Assembly (NCBI RefSeq): GCF_003184905.1
Contig: NZ_QFRU01000026.1
Coordinates: forward strand, 1-64,000
Direction: 5' to 3'
Length of the DNA: 64,000 bases
Source of the DNA: Bacillus sp. CGMCC 1.16541
GTDB taxonomy: Bacteria; Bacillota; Bacilli; Bacillales; Bacillaceae_H
Positions 35,398 through 45,682 of this stretch are shown here, in pieces (position 1 is the first letter of the stretch; every line of letters begins with the position of its first letter). The position numbers and the translations under genes are program-made. Under the pieces are notes generated by a model. The model had not been told where the DNA came from. It saw only the letters and a program-made list of their open reading frames with translations, and searched no databases.

Positions 35398-35426
35398 AGT
35401 GTAACAATTCACCGTAGTAAAGTCAA
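35398..35426 (-). promoter_or_regulatory. Sigma-A promoter of purA
   Basis: Minus-strand TTGACT (35421-35426) and TACACT (35398-35403) are separated by exactly 17 bases. The position is about 60-90 bases before the purA start. Confidence 0.7.
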
Positions 35427-35428
35427 TA

Positions 35429-35461
35429 AAATCCGAACAATTAAATCATATTAAAGTTTAT
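35429..35461. promoter_or_regulatory. PurR operator (PurBox pair) of purA
   Basis: AAATCCGAACAAT (35429-35441) fits the PurBox consensus AWWWCCGAACWWT fully. A weaker inverted partner has its centre GTTTAT (35456-35461) 17 bases away, the usual 16-17 spacing. It lies just upstream of the -35, as expected for repression by PurR when purines are abundant. Confidence 0.65.
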
Positions 35462-35549
35462 TTATCGTATTTTAATGAATTCCCCTTCTGTTATATCCGA
35501 AAAACACCTACTTATGTAACATTAAAAAGGTAAAACGCTCATTTTTATA

Positions 35550-35591
35550 GGCTGTGTGAAATGCTGTCCAATTACAACATTTCACACAGCC
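35550..35591 (-). terminator. Hairpin after dnaC
   Basis: Perfect 14-bp arms (GGCTGTGTGAAATG and its complement) with a 14-base loop, directly after the dnaC stop. The following tract is only moderately T-rich, so termination may be partial. Confidence 0.6.
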
Positions 35592-35592
35592 T

Positions 35593-36957
35593 CTATGCAC
35601 CTGGTGGCATATTTGAATCATCAAAGCGCCGCTCTAAATTAACAAACTTATTGTATTCTTTTACGAATGCTAATTGAACTGTCCCTACAGGACCGTTACG
35701 TTGCTTGGCAATAATAATCTCGATGATGTTTTTATCTTCAGATTCTTTGTCATAATAATCATCACGATATAAAAAGGCAACAATATCCGCATCCTGCTCA
35801 ATACTTCCTGATTCACGAATATCAGACATCATCGGACGCTTATCTTGCCTTGATTCTACACCACGAGAAAGCTGTGATAAGGCAATAACCGGTACATCTA
35901 ATTCACGCGCTAATCCTTTTAATGCACGAGAGATTTCAGATACTTCCTGTTGGCGGTTCTCCCCGCTTCGACCACTACCTTGAATGAGTTGCAAGTAGTC
36001 AATAAGAATCATCCCTAAGCCACTTTCTTGCTTTAGACGTCGACATTTTGAACGAATATCACCAACACGAACCCCTGGTGTATCGTCAATGTAAATTCCT
36101 GCGTTTGATAAAGACCCCATGGCCATTGTGAGCTTACCCCAGTCATCAGAAGTCAAAGAACCTGTACGTAAGTTTTGGGCATTAATGTTTCCTTCCGCAC
36201 ACAGCATCCTCATCACTAGCTGTTGGGCACCCATCTCTAAACTGAAGATCGCGACATTTTCATCTGTTTTTGTGGCCACGTTTTGGGCAATATTTAACGC
36301 AAAAGCGGTTTTCCCTACAGACGGTCGAGCAGCTACGATAATTAAATCACTTCGTTGAAAGCCTGCTGTCATACGGTCTAATTCCGCAAATCCTGTTGGG
36401 ATACCTGTGATGTCCCCTTTACGATTATGAAGCTGCTCAATGTTATCATACGTTTGAACAAGTACATCTTTTATGTTTTGAAACACACCGGTATTTTTAC
36501 GTTGTGCCACTTCGAGAATGTTTTTCTCTGCTTCATTTAATAATACTTCTACTTCGTCTTCCCTTGCATACCCTTCAGAAGCAATGTTCGTCGCTGTACG
36601 AATCAATCTTCTTAAAATTGACTTCTCTTCTACAATCTTTGCATAGTACTCTAAATTGGCTGCTGTTGGAACAGCATTTGCTAAATCGCTTAAATACGCA
36701 ACACCGCCAACTTCTTCTAGAATCTTTTGGTCAGCTAATTCAGATGTGACAGTAATTAAGTCGACTGGCTCACCCTTATCAGCAAGTACCAGCATACAAT
36801 TGAAGATTTTTTGATGCGCTGCACGATAAAAATCTTCTGGTATAAGTAATTCAGAAGCCAATGTTAAAGAAGATGGCTCTAAAAAAACAGCCCCTAAGAC
36901 AGCTTGTTCAGCTTCAATATTCTGGGGCGGAAGACGGTCTGCTAAAAGATCACTCAT
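35593..36957 (-). CDS. dnaC: Replicative DNA helicase (DnaB-type)
   Basis: A 454-residue hexameric helicase, called DnaC in Bacillus. The N-terminal domain starts LADRLPPQNIEAEQAVLG; the RecA core has Walker A ARPSVGKTAFAL (about 209-220), Walker B MILIDYLQLI and QLSRGVESR. The start at 36955-36957 matches Bacillus DnaC; an upstream in-frame ATG adds 10 residues but lacks a ribosome site. It unwinds DNA at the fork. It lies between rplI and purA, as in B. subtilis. Confidence 0.97.
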   Translation of the reverse strand: MSDLLADRLPPQNIEAEQAVLGAVFLEPSSLTLASELLIPEDFYRAAHQKIFNCMLVLADKGEPVDLITVTSELADQKILEEVGGVAYLSDLANAVPTAANLEYYAKIVEEKSILRRLIRTATNIASEGYAREDEVEVLLNEAEKNILEVAQRKNTGVFQNIKDVLVQTYDNIEQLHNRKGDITGIPTGFAELDRMTAGFQRSDLIIVAARPSVGKTAFALNIAQNVATKTDENVAIFSLEMGAQQLVMRMLCAEGNINAQNLRTGSLTSDDWGKLTMAMGSLSNAGIYIDDTPGVRVGDIRSKCRRLKQESGLGMILIDYLQLIQGSGRSGENRQQEVSEISRALKGLARELDVPVIALSQLSRGVESRQDKRPMMSDIRESGSIEQDADIVAFLYRDDYYDKESEDKNIIEIIIAKQRNGPVGTVQLAFVKEYNKFVNLERRFDDSNMPPGA

Positions 36958-37120
36958 CGTTTCTTTTCCCTGCCCCTCTTCGTTCATTTTTTATACAAGT
37001 TTCACCTTTTAAAAGAAAAAGGCCAGATTCTCCACAACAATAACTAGCCTTTGAATAAAAATAAGTACTGGATATTGTAACATGAGAGAATCAGGCACTT
37101 TCATGACTCATCGTGTTATC

Positions 37121-37567
37121 TTACTGTTCAGTTACATGCACTTTCATTGTTGCTATTACGTCTGAATGAAGCTTCACAGGAACGTTTGTATAGCCAAGCG
37201 CACGAATCGCATCGTTCATTTCAATTTTACGCTTATCAATTTTAATTCCGTGCGTCTTTTTAAGTTCATCAGCAATTTGCTTACTTGTAATTGAACCGAA
37301 TAGACGTCCACCTTCTCCTGATTTTGCTTTTAACTCAACTGTAAGTTTTTCTAGTGTTTCTTTTAACTGCTTGCTTTTTTCTAACTCTTCTGCCGCTTCT
37401 TGTTTTGCTTTATTTTTCTGTGCTTCTAATGCTTTTAAGTTACCACCTGTTGCTTCAACCGCTAAGCCTTGCTTTAGTAAAAAGTTATGCGCATAACCGT
37501 CTGCAACGTTTTTTGTTTCACCTTTTTTTCCTTTACCTTTTACATCTTTTAAGAAAATAACCTTCAT
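37121..37567 (-). CDS. rplI: 50S ribosomal protein L9
   Basis: A 148-residue protein with the L9 N-terminal domain ([29 protein letters not shown] pattern, residues 2-30), the long connecting helix (about 45-75) and the C-terminal RNA-binding domain. It overlaps the gdpP stop by 4 bases (ATGA), indicating coupling. It stabilises 23S rRNA and helps maintain the reading frame. Confidence 0.98.
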   Translation of the reverse strand: MKVIFLKDVKGKGKKGETKNVADGYAHNFLLKQGLAVEATGGNLKALEAQKNKAKQEAAEELEKSKQLKETLEKLTVELKAKSGEGGRLFGSITSKQIADELKKTHGIKIDKRKIEMNDAIRALGYTNVPVKLHSDVIATMKVHVTEQ

Positions 37568-39537
37568 GATTTTTTTCCTCCCTCTAAATACTCATCAATG
37601 ACTTGTTTTAATCGTTCTTCTGCTTCATCAAGTGTGAGATTATTTAATTGTGTCGCAGCGTTTGTTAAATGTCCGCCGCCTTGTAATCCCTCCATAATAA
37701 CTTGAACGTTAATGTCACCTAATGAACGAGCACTAATGCCTACTTGTTGATCGCGTCTCTTTGAAATAACAAAAGATGCACCGACGCCACTAATACCTAA
37801 TAACGTATCAGCTGCTTGAGCAATTAAGACATGATCATATGTTTCACCTTCATCACCTTTTGAGATAGCAATCCCGTCTCGGTAAATTTCAGCTTTTTCA
37901 ATAAACCTTGCTCGTTGCACATATTGATTTAAATCTTCTTTTAAAAACTTTTGTACCAGAACCGTATCTGCTCCTTGTGAACGTAAGAAGGATGCCGCAT
38001 CAAACGTGCGAGAACCTGTTCGTAATGTGAAGCTTTTGGTATCAACAATGATTCCAGCTAAAAGAGCTGTTGCTTCTAACATATCTATTTTAAATCGTTT
38101 TGGTTGATATTCAAGTAACTCTGTCACAAGTTCAGCAGTAGACGACGCATAAGGTTCCATATACACAAGTAGAGGATCTTCAATAAATTCTTCTCCTCTA
38201 CGGTGATGGTCAATCACAATAATATTCTCCACTTTATTAATTAACCGCTCTTCAATTACAAGAGATGGCTTATGCGTATCAACAACAACTAGTAACGTAT
38301 CATCCGTTAACAGATTAAGTGCTTCTTCTGGTGTAATAAAACGCGACCATAAATCAGGATTTTTCTTAATCTCTTCTAACAAACGTTGTACACCTGTATC
38401 TACTTGGGTTGTATCCAAGACAATAAATCCTTCTTTTTGATTCACTTGTGCCACTTTTAAAATCCCGATAGCTGATCCGATAGCGTCCATATCAGGGAAT
38501 TTATGACCCATGATAATGACCTTTCCACTCTCTGTAATTAGTTCTTTTAATGCATGAGAAATCACACGCGCTCGTACTCTTGTACGTTTTTCCATCGGGT
38601 TTGTTTTTCCACCGTAAAACTTCACTTTCCCATTTGTCTGTTTAATCGCGACCTGATCGCCACCACGACCTAATGCCAAGTCTAAACTAGACTGCGCCAA
38701 TGCGCCGAGCTCTGGTAAAGTCGATCCGCCCGTTCCTACACCCACACTTAGCGTAAGGGGAATGCTTTGTTTTGATGTTTCTTCTCTCACTTTATCTAAG
38801 ATCGAGAACTTACTTCTTTCTAAGTGAATTAAAATCTGCTCATTCATAACGGCGATAAACTTATCAGAAGATGTTCGTTTAAGGAATACACCTGATTCAT
38901 TTGCCCAGTTATTAATTAAGGAAGTGACTTGGCTGTTTAAGTTACTTTTAAGCTGGTCATCCATTCCTTGTGTTAACTCATCATAATTATCTAGAAAAAT
39001 GATTGCTAGTACTGTTCGCTCATCTTCGTATAACTTTTCAATCTCAGTTTGCTCCGTAATATCAAAGAAATAAAGCAGACGCTCTTCTCGCTTAATAATG
39101 ACTTTAAACTTCCGATCGTGAAGTGTCACTACTTCTGATTCCACTTCTTGCTTAATAAGAGGGATTAGACTCTCTGCTACGTCGTACAATGAGCGACCAA
39201 CAAGTGTATCTTCTGCAAAGCACGAAGCAAGAAACGGATTTGTCCATTCAACTTGAAAATCATCATTAAAGAGCATAATTCCAATTGGCATTTCCATCAA
39301 TGCCTCTTCCCCTACTTTCTTCAATCGATGAGAAAGCATGGAGATGTATGATTCAAATTCATTGAACATTATTCGCTCCATCTTAACAAAAAGGGCTAGA
39401 AAAGCAAATAGCAACAAAAACCCTACTGCTCCTACCATCCAATTATGATAAGTAACAATACCTGTTAAAATTAAGGTAAGGCTATAAAGCAAATAAAATG
39501 GATAGCGAATCACGTTCTTTTTTGTAAAGACAGGCAT
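37564..39537 (-). CDS. gdpP: Cyclic-di-AMP phosphodiesterase GdpP
   Basis: A 657-residue membrane enzyme. Two N-terminal membrane helices (about 14-52) precede a PAS domain (about 80-150), a degenerate GGDEF domain (SSDKFIAVM in place of the active motif) and DHH/DHHA1 domains with [22 protein letters not shown] and [10 protein letters not shown]. It hydrolyses c-di-AMP, affecting potassium balance, wall stress and beta-lactam tolerance. It sits between yybS and rplI, the conserved Bacillus order. Confidence 0.96.
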   Translation of the reverse strand: MPVFTKKNVIRYPFYLLYSLTLILTGIVTYHNWMVGAVGFLLLFAFLALFVKMERIMFNEFESYISMLSHRLKKVGEEALMEMPIGIMLFNDDFQVEWTNPFLASCFAEDTLVGRSLYDVAESLIPLIKQEVESEVVTLHDRKFKVIIKREERLLYFFDITEQTEIEKLYEDERTVLAIIFLDNYDELTQGMDDQLKSNLNSQVTSLINNWANESGVFLKRTSSDKFIAVMNEQILIHLERSKFSILDKVREETSKQSIPLTLSVGVGTGGSTLPELGALAQSSLDLALGRGGDQVAIKQTNGKVKFYGGKTNPMEKRTRVRARVISHALKELITESGKVIIMGHKFPDMDAIGSAIGILKVAQVNQKEGFIVLDTTQVDTGVQRLLEEIKKNPDLWSRFITPEEALNLLTDDTLLVVVDTHKPSLVIEERLINKVENIIVIDHHRRGEEFIEDPLLVYMEPYASSTAELVTELLEYQPKRFKIDMLEATALLAGIIVDTKSFTLRTGSRTFDAASFLRSQGADTVLVQKFLKEDLNQYVQRARFIEKAEIYRDGIAISKGDEGETYDHVLIAQAADTLLGISGVGASFVISKRRDQQVGISARSLGDINVQVIMEGLQGGGHLTNAATQLNNLTLDEAEERLKQVIDEYLEGGKKS

Positions 39538-39595
39538 CCATTTCAGCTCCTAATCTTTAAGTTAATCAATCATTGCTTTGCTAAAAGCAATCGAT

Positions 39596-40525
39596 TTATT
39601 TCTGCTGTTTTTTACGCAAATCAAACCCTAAATCAATTATACCTAAGATTCGTACGAATTGAAGGACAATTGGAATAATAGATAGGACAACGACCATAAT
39701 TGCAATGGCTTTTGAATATCCTTTTTGACGACAAAAATAAAAAATAAATGAGTATCCTTGGATTAAAATTAACGTTTGTAACACCATTAATAAATTCACA
39801 ACGGCAATAAATAAAAATGAACCAGTCTGCAAATCAAAGAACGACAAAATGAGTACAAGTAAATAGTACCAAAGGATGCTCTTAGGAAGTTTCAACTCGT
39901 GAAACGGAGGAAACTTTTCCACTTTGTACTGTAACCTTTTTAAAATAGGTGTCGCAATTAACTGAGTGAAAAAGGCAAACACAAATGACATCATCACAAT
40001 AATAGATGGAAACATATACTTAATAATATCCACCGCTTGTTCTAACTGTTGTACTTGCTGTTCGTTTGCAGTCTGCCCCATCATTTCTAATGTATTTTTA
40101 GACATCTCCATTGATTCATTTAATGTTTGCTCCATTAGTTGCATTAAATCAATTTTAAACAGGACATTTACTACTACATATAGTAGTAATAAGTTAATGC
40201 TGAATGCAACTGTTCCACCTAAAAGAGTGACATATCGGTTTTTTTGTTGACTGTACAAATACCCCATGAACACACCACTTACACCAAAAGCAAAAACAGT
40301 AGGTAATGCGACAACACGTCCAAATAAGAGACCCAAAAGAAGGGATACAATAAAGAAAACAACCGACTTTTTCACGCCATGGCGGACAGTAAAAATGATA
40401 AACGGTACAGCTAAACTTAACATGAAAAGCTGACCAATGATCGGTATGTATAAAGAAAAGAGAAGCAACCCAACTAAAATGGCTAAAAGCATTGCTCCTT
40501 CGGTAATAAATCGTGTTCCTTTCAC
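39596..40525 (-). CDS. yybS: YybS-family membrane protein
   Basis: A 309-residue protein with about eight hydrophobic helices and a DUF2232 (YybS) character. A C-terminal basic tail (LRKKQQK) follows the last helix. It lies immediately upstream of gdpP and probably in its operon. The function of the family is not established. The call uses topology and the conserved position. Confidence 0.88.
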   Translation of the reverse strand: MKGTRFITEGAMLLAILVGLLLFSLYIPIIGQLFMLSLAVPFIIFTVRHGVKKSVVFFIVSLLLGLLFGRVVALPTVFAFGVSGVFMGYLYSQQKNRYVTLLGGTVAFSINLLLLYVVVNVLFKIDLMQLMEQTLNESMEMSKNTLEMMGQTANEQQVQQLEQAVDIIKYMFPSIIVMMSFVFAFFTQLIATPILKRLQYKVEKFPPFHELKLPKSILWYYLLVLILSFFDLQTGSFLFIAVVNLLMVLQTLILIQGYSFIFYFCRQKGYSKAIAIMVVVLSIIPIVLQFVRILGIIDLGFDLRKKQQK

Positions 40526-40611
40526 AACTCCACCTCATATGTTATAAGCTATTTCTTATTTTATCGGTTCGTTGCGTGATAATCAAATGTTTGCCAAGGA
40601 AATAATAATGT

Positions 40612-40643
40612 AAAAAAGACAGTAAGGATGTCCTTACTGTCTC
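40612..40643 (-). terminator. Terminator after rpsR
   Basis: GACAGTAAGGA and TCCTTACTGTC form a near loop-less stem (40618-40641), with TTTTTT on the minus strand. It ends the rpsF-ssb-rpsR operon. Confidence 0.85.
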
Positions 40644-40659
40644 TTATATATCTAAATTA

Positions 40660-40896
<237 letters not shown>

Positions 40897-40961
40897 CTAA
40901 ATACGCCTCCTTCCTTTTTGTAGAATGTTATATTCCATGCTTATACTCTACAGATACATGC

Positions 40962-41477
40962 TTAAAACGGTAAGTCATCATCTGAAATGTCAATAGGTTG
41001 GCCATCATTTGCAAATGGATCATCATCGACGCGAGTATAACCTTTATTGCCTGAGTTACGGTTCTGATTATCACCAAATGGAGAACCTTGTCCAGAGCCA
41101 CCTGAACCTTGACCTTGTGCAGCAAAGTTATTTCTTTGCATGTCACTGCCTCCGCCAGACTTCGGCTCTAAGAACTGTACGCTTTCCGCTAAAATCTCTG
41201 TAACATAGACACGACGACCGTCTTGTCCTTCAAAGTTACGAGTTTGTACGCGACCATCTACGCCAGCTAAACTACCTTTTTTCAAAAAGTTTGCTACGTT
41301 TTCAGCAGGACGACGCCATACTACGCAGTTAATGAAATCTGCTTCGCGTTCACCTTGCTGATTTGTAAACGAGCGGTTTACAGCTAATGTGAAAGTTGCG
41401 ACAGCTACTCCATTTGGTGTATAACGTAATTCAGGATCTTTTGTTAAGCGCCCTACTAGAATTACGCGATTCATCAT
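40962..41477 (-). CDS. ssb: Single-stranded DNA-binding protein
   Basis: A 171-residue SSB (SsbA type). The OB fold (residues 1-107) includes [20 protein letters not shown] and [20 protein letters not shown] Gly/Gln-rich linker and the acidic tip DISDDDLPF, which recruits repair and replication proteins, follow. The first of two ATGs after AAGGAG is used. It lies between rpsF and rpsR, the usual order. Confidence 0.97.
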   Translation of the reverse strand: MMNRVILVGRLTKDPELRYTPNGVAVATFTLAVNRSFTNQQGEREADFINCVVWRRPAENVANFLKKGSLAGVDGRVQTRNFEGQDGRRVYVTEILAESVQFLEPKSGGGSDMQRNNFAAQGQGSGGSGQGSPFGDNQNRNSGNKGYTRVDDDPFANDGQPIDISDDDLPF

Positions 41478-41524
41478 CAGAACCACTCCTTAAGGATTTA
41501 GAAACTGTTTATTTAAACGATTAA

Positions 41525-41812
41525 TTATTCTGCTTCTTTAACAACGATATGACGGATGATGTCTTCGCTGATTTTAGCAAGACGATCAAATTCTAAGATA
41601 GCTTCGTTACCAGATGCTACATTAAGAATCATGTAGTAACCGTCGCGGAAATCGTTGATTTCATAAGCTAAACGGCGTTTACCCCATTCTTTTACGTTTG
41701 AGATTTCTGCCCCATTTTCAGTTAAAACGCCATTAAAACGCTCAACTAAAGCTTTTTTTGCTTCGTCATCAATGTTTGGACGGATGATATACATAACTTC
41801 GTATTTTTTCAT
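41525..41812 (-). CDS. rpsF: 30S ribosomal protein S6
   Basis: A 95-residue protein beginning [20 protein letters not shown], the Bacillus S6 start. The ATG at 41810-41812 follows AAAGGAGGTGACAG; an upstream in-frame ATG adds 21 residues from the leader. It binds S18 and 16S rRNA. Confidence 0.98.
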   Translation of the reverse strand: MKKYEVMYIIRPNIDDEAKKALVERFNGVLTENGAEISNVKEWGKRRLAYEINDFRDGYYMILNVASGNEAILEFDRLAKISEDIIRHIVVKEAE

Positions 41813-41827
41813 CACTGTCACCTCCTT

Positions 41828-41860
41828 TTGGTCTAACGGCCCTCTGAGGGCAAGGAGCAA
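41828..41860 (-). promoter_or_regulatory. Probable S6:S18-binding leader of rpsF
   Basis: The mRNA leader folds as GCCCTC-A-GAGGGC followed by CCG and an AAAAGGAGG ribosome site. Many bacteria have a hairpin with a conserved CCG in this position that binds S6:S18 to repress the operon. The match is by appearance only. Confidence 0.4.
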
Positions 41861-42081
41861 TAAAATATCACTCACAAATTCAGATTATAGCACAACAAAA
41901 ACATGAAAGCAATATCCTCTTAAAAATTGAATTAATTCATCCTCCTCATCACCTTGCTTCCATATCTTCATGCTCATCTGTGTAGGAATATCATGCTAAA
42001 AGAACATATGTTTGTATAGTGAAACATGTTGTGATTGTATTCAACCACCTTAGAACATGTCAATACTTTCCTAAACAACAC

Positions 42082-42132
42082 AACCCCCCCGGTAAACCGT
42101 TCAACATAAGGCCACCAGAGGGGTTCATTTTT
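42082..42132. terminator. Hairpin after ychF
   Basis: AACCCC (42082-42087) and GGGGTT (42119-42124) with internal pairing; ATTTTTA follows on the plus strand. The rest of 41876-42081 contains the rpsF promoter region and no gene. Confidence 0.4.
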
Positions 42133-42157
42133 ACTTATTTATCATTTCATGAACAGA

Positions 42158-43258
42158 TTAAACGTTAAATCTAAAGTGCATAACATCGCCGTCTTTTACG
42201 ATGTATTCTTTTCCTTCAAGTCTTACTTTCCCTGCTTCACGAGCTGCTCCCATCGAACCATTTGTAAGAAGGTCTTCGTAAGCCACCGTTTCAGCACGGA
42301 TAAATCCACGCTCAAAGTCAGTATGAATGATTCCTGCACATTCAGGAGCTTTCATTCCTTTTTTGAACGTCCATGCGCGAACTTCTTGCTCACCAGCTGT
42401 GAAATAAGTTGCTAACCCAAGAAGGTTATAAGAAGCCTTGATTAATTGATCTAAACCTGATTCTTGAATGCCTAGCTCTTCTAAAAACATTTCTTTTTCT
42501 TCGCCTTCAAGTTCAGCAATTTCAGATTCAATTTTTGCACATACAACAATTACTTCTGCACCTTCTTTTGCCGCATACTCACGAACTAAGGCAACATATT
42601 CGTTGTTAGACGCATCCGCTACTTCATCTTCTCCTACGTTTGCTACGTAAAGAATTGGTTTAATCGTTAACAAGTGCAATTGTTTCACAATACGCATTTG
42701 CTCATCTGTAAATGAAACCGCACGAGCCGGTTGATCGCTTTCAAACGCATCTTTTAGCTTCACTAAAATTTCATGCTCATACATTGCATCTTTATCTTTT
42801 TGCTTTGCCATTTTTTCTACACGGCTAAGACGCTTATCAACTGTTTCTAAGTCAGCTAAAATTAACTCTAAGTTAATCGTTTCGATATCTGAAATTGGAT
42901 CTACTTTACCTGACACATGTGTAATGTTTTCATCAACAAAACAACGTACTACTTGGCAGATCGCATCTACTTCACGGATATGAGATAAGAATTTATTTCC
43001 TAACCCTTCACCTTTACTTGCACCTTTTACAATTCCTGCAATATCTGTAAATTCAAACGCAGTTGGAATTGTCTTTTTCGGTTTTACTAATTCTGTTAAT
43101 TGTTGCAGACGCTCATCTGGAACCTCAACAATCCCTACGTTTGGATCAATGGTACAGAAAGGATAGTTCGCTGATTCTGCACCTGCTTGTGTAATTGCAT
43201 TAAATAACGTTGATTTTCCAACATTCGGAAGACCAACAATTCCCGCTGTTAAAGCCAT
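42158..43258 (-). CDS. ychF: Ribosome-binding ATPase YchF/OLA1 type
   Basis: A 366-residue Obg-like P-loop protein. G1 is GLPNVGKSTLFN (8-19), G2/G3 region DIAGIVKGASKGEGLGNKFL. A coiled-coil insertion spans about 130-200, and the C-terminal TGS domain includes CAGIIHTDFERGFIRAE. YchF proteins prefer ATP over GTP and bind ribosomes. Called yyaF in B. subtilis. It stands upstream of rpsF, as there. Confidence 0.96.
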   Translation of the reverse strand: MALTAGIVGLPNVGKSTLFNAITQAGAESANYPFCTIDPNVGIVEVPDERLQQLTELVKPKKTIPTAFEFTDIAGIVKGASKGEGLGNKFLSHIREVDAICQVVRCFVDENITHVSGKVDPISDIETINLELILADLETVDKRLSRVEKMAKQKDKDAMYEHEILVKLKDAFESDQPARAVSFTDEQMRIVKQLHLLTIKPILYVANVGEDEVADASNNEYVALVREYAAKEGAEVIVVCAKIESEIAELEGEEKEMFLEELGIQESGLDQLIKASYNLLGLATYFTAGEQEVRAWTFKKGMKAPECAGIIHTDFERGFIRAETVAYEDLLTNGSMGAAREAGKVRLEGKEYIVKDGDVMHFRFNV

Positions 43259-43388
43259 ATCTATTTCACTCCTCTTTGATTATCCGAAAACAAGTTAACC
43301 TTTCACAATTATAGTGAGTCAAAATTAAAAAGACAAGCACTATTCACTTACGCACAATGGAGGAAACGCTTGCCTCGTTACTCCTCAA

Positions 43389-43417
43389 ACAGAAAAAACA
43401 TGAGGTTATTCCTCATG
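43389..43417 (-). terminator. Terminator overlapping the DUF951 stop
   Basis: AACATGAGG and CCTCATGTT enclose a short loop that contains the stop codon. The minus-strand tail is TTTTTTCTG. Confidence 0.75.
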
Positions 43418-43603
43418 TTTCACCAACACTTTCTTCATTTTGCGTGCAAAATCACGTCGTGGAATTAAGACGCTATGGCCGCACCCTTCACATTTAATTC
43501 GAATGTCCATTCCCATACGAATAATTTTCCAACGGTTTTCACCACAAGGATGGGCTTTTTTCATTTCTACGACATCTAATAAGCCAAATTCTTTCTCAAT
43601 CAT
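43406..43603 (-). CDS. DUF951 (YyzM-type) small protein
   Basis: A 65-residue protein. The pattern DVVEMKKAHPCGENRW, then RMGMDIRIKCEGCGHSV is typical of DUF951, a short basic beta-rich protein possibly binding nucleic acid or zinc through CEGC. The ATG at 43601-43603 follows GAGGGG. It lies between the MscS gene and ychF. The function of the family is unknown. Confidence 0.85.
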   Translation of the reverse strand: MIEKEFGLLDVVEMKKAHPCGENRWKIIRMGMDIRIKCEGCGHSVLIPRRDFARKMKKVLVKHEE

Positions 43604-43624
43604 TGTCCTACCCCTCACTTACGA

Positions 43625-44521
43625 TTACTCATTCATTCTTGTCTGTTTAGAGCTCATTTCTTCTGTACGATTATACATAACCATTCGTGGAAATGGAATC
43701 TCAATGCCATGTTCATTTAATCGCATACGAATGTCTTTTCGTAGCATTCTTGAAATAAAGAAATGACGCATCGGCTTAACTTCACTAATGACTCGAATGA
43801 CTAATTCAGATGGTCCGAGTGTTTGGACCCCTAGAATCTCTGGTGCTTTGACCATATCTTCATACTTAGATGGTAATTCTTCTAGAAGATCTGAGATAAC
43901 TTTCTCCGCTTTTTGAATATCTTCTTCATATGAAATACTCACATCAACAAACGCAACACTGTTATGAATCGAAAAGTTCGTGACCTCAATAATACTTCCG
44001 TTCGGTAAAATATTGAGCTCTCCTGTCCAACTTTTAATTTTTGTCGTTCGTAATCCAATTTCTTCAACAGTTCCTTCAAATGCTCCAATACGCACGTAAT
44101 CTCCAACAGAAAATTGATCCTCGAAAATAATAAAAAAACCTGTAATGATGTCGCGCACAAGGTTTTGAGCACCAAAACCTACTGCTAAACCAACGATACC
44201 AGCTCCCGCTAATAACGCGCTTATGTTGATCGTCATCGCTTCTAAAATCATCACGAGCGCGATAAAGTAAACCGCATACGTAAAGACATTTTGTACGAGC
44301 TTCATTAACGTTGCTTCTCGACGCTCTGAAATACGAAGAGGACTTTTCGTTCTTGCTTCAAAAATCTTATTTAGCATGACTTTTCCAACTCGGATAATAA
44401 GAGCTGCAATTAACAAGATGAAAAAGATTTTAATAATCGACGTTCCAATTTGTTGCCACGTGTTTTCATTAAAGATTGATTTAACTATTTTACTGATCTC
44501 TTTTTCTAACGATTGTATCAT
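43625..44521 (-). CDS. Small-conductance mechanosensitive channel (MscS family)
   Basis: A 298-residue protein. Three membrane helices (about 22-44, 74-94, 97-125), the last with the Gly/Ala-packed GIVGLAVGFGAQNLVRDII typical of the MscS pore. A beta domain (VGDYVRIGAFEGTVEEIGLR) and an alpha/beta C-terminal domain follow. It releases solutes on hypo-osmotic shock. It lies directly before the DUF951 gene. Confidence 0.93.
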   Translation of the reverse strand: MIQSLEKEISKIVKSIFNENTWQQIGTSIIKIFFILLIAALIIRVGKVMLNKIFEARTKSPLRISERREATLMKLVQNVFTYAVYFIALVMILEAMTINISALLAGAGIVGLAVGFGAQNLVRDIITGFFIIFEDQFSVGDYVRIGAFEGTVEEIGLRTTKIKSWTGELNILPNGSIIEVTNFSIHNSVAFVDVSISYEEDIQKAEKVISDLLEELPSKYEDMVKAPEILGVQTLGPSELVIRVISEVKPMRHFFISRMLRKDIRMRLNEHGIEIPFPRMVMYNRTEEMSSKQTRMNE

Positions 44522-44579
44522 TCTTTGTTCCTACCTTATGTTGTAAATATGTGATGACTTTTATTTTAGCAATTTTTCT

Positions 44580-45596
44580 TTATAGTTTGTAGCGATTTAG
44601 GATCGGATATAACAAGATAGCCGTTAATAAATATAAATTTAACAATCCATAAATCGGATATAGAATTGAAATCAGTGTTGAGAACCCAAAGGTTGTAAAA
44701 GGAATCATCAATAAAAGTAGAAAAGCAGCTAAAAGCCATAGAGGTTTCTTTGTGTACGCTTTAAATCTTGTCGTTAAACCGAGAACGCCAGATACAGCCG
44801 TCGTGTAAATAGCGATAAGCAATAGAATCGTCATAAAAACAAGCATCGCGTATGGAAAATGTTTCAAAATTGCAAACAGTGGAATTTCATATAAAGGGAG
44901 AGAATCCGCTACTTGCATGAGTGATTCATTATATATAAACGAAATTACCCCCAAAATGACTCCACTCCCAATACTTGCAATCCCAATCTCTGCTTGATGT
45001 TTAATTTGCTTGCCTACTGCCGATAAAACAGCAACTAGGGGTAAGATATTAAGAGCGGTAAACGTAAATGCTGCAGGCCAATTCGCTTGAGATGTCCACT
45101 CCAAAGCCCAAGGTCGATCATTATCAAACATGAAAACGAGTAGCACACTGATTAATCCAACAATCAAAATAGGGATAATCACCGCATTCATCGTGATCAT
45201 ACCATCTAATCCTTTTAAAAACACTAAAATAACAAACAATGAAAACAGAATAATGCCAATCCAATAAGGAATGTGGAACGTTTCTAGTGTCGCGCCTCCA
45301 CCTGCTAACATCACAACAGTTGTCGTAAACAAATATAAAATAATGAGTACGTCATAGATATAACTCCACTTTTTCCCGATTAAGACTTGTAACACCGGTA
45401 GAAAATGCTCTGTTTGATGTTTATAACTAATGGTCATCACTGTATAGCAGCAAACCGAAAAGATAATGGTAAATAGAATAATAGCCAGTACACTTTCTTC
45501 CCCAAAAAATTGCCATAGCTCTCGACCTGATGCATAACCTGCTCCAATCATTGTTCCCATAATTAAAAACATCCACTTACATCCAGCCTTCCACAT
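44580..45596 (-). CDS. YkvI-type membrane transporter
   Basis: A 338-residue membrane protein with about ten helices. The first helix carries MGTMIGAGYASGRELWQFF, the unwound-helix motif of LeuT-fold YkvI-type transporters. The substrate is unknown. It is divergent from yyaC, with 86 bases between the two starts. It is probably a monocistronic unit. Confidence 0.8.
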   Translation of the reverse strand: MWKAGCKWMFLIMGTMIGAGYASGRELWQFFGEESVLAIILFTIIFSVCCYTVMTISYKHQTEHFLPVLQVLIGKKWSYIYDVLIILYLFTTTVVMLAGGGATLETFHIPYWIGIILFSLFVILVFLKGLDGMITMNAVIIPILIVGLISVLLVFMFDNDRPWALEWTSQANWPAAFTFTALNILPLVAVLSAVGKQIKHQAEIGIASIGSGVILGVISFIYNESLMQVADSLPLYEIPLFAILKHFPYAMLVFMTILLLIAIYTTAVSGVLGLTTRFKAYTKKPLWLLAAFLLLLMIPFTTFGFSTLISILYPIYGLLNLYLLTAILLYPILNRYKL

Positions 45597-45682
45597 TCAC
45601 TCTCCCCCAAACTTTCCAATCTATGTATAGATTTCTATAAATCTTCGTATACTGTTACTACTATGTAAAAGGAGTGGGCACT

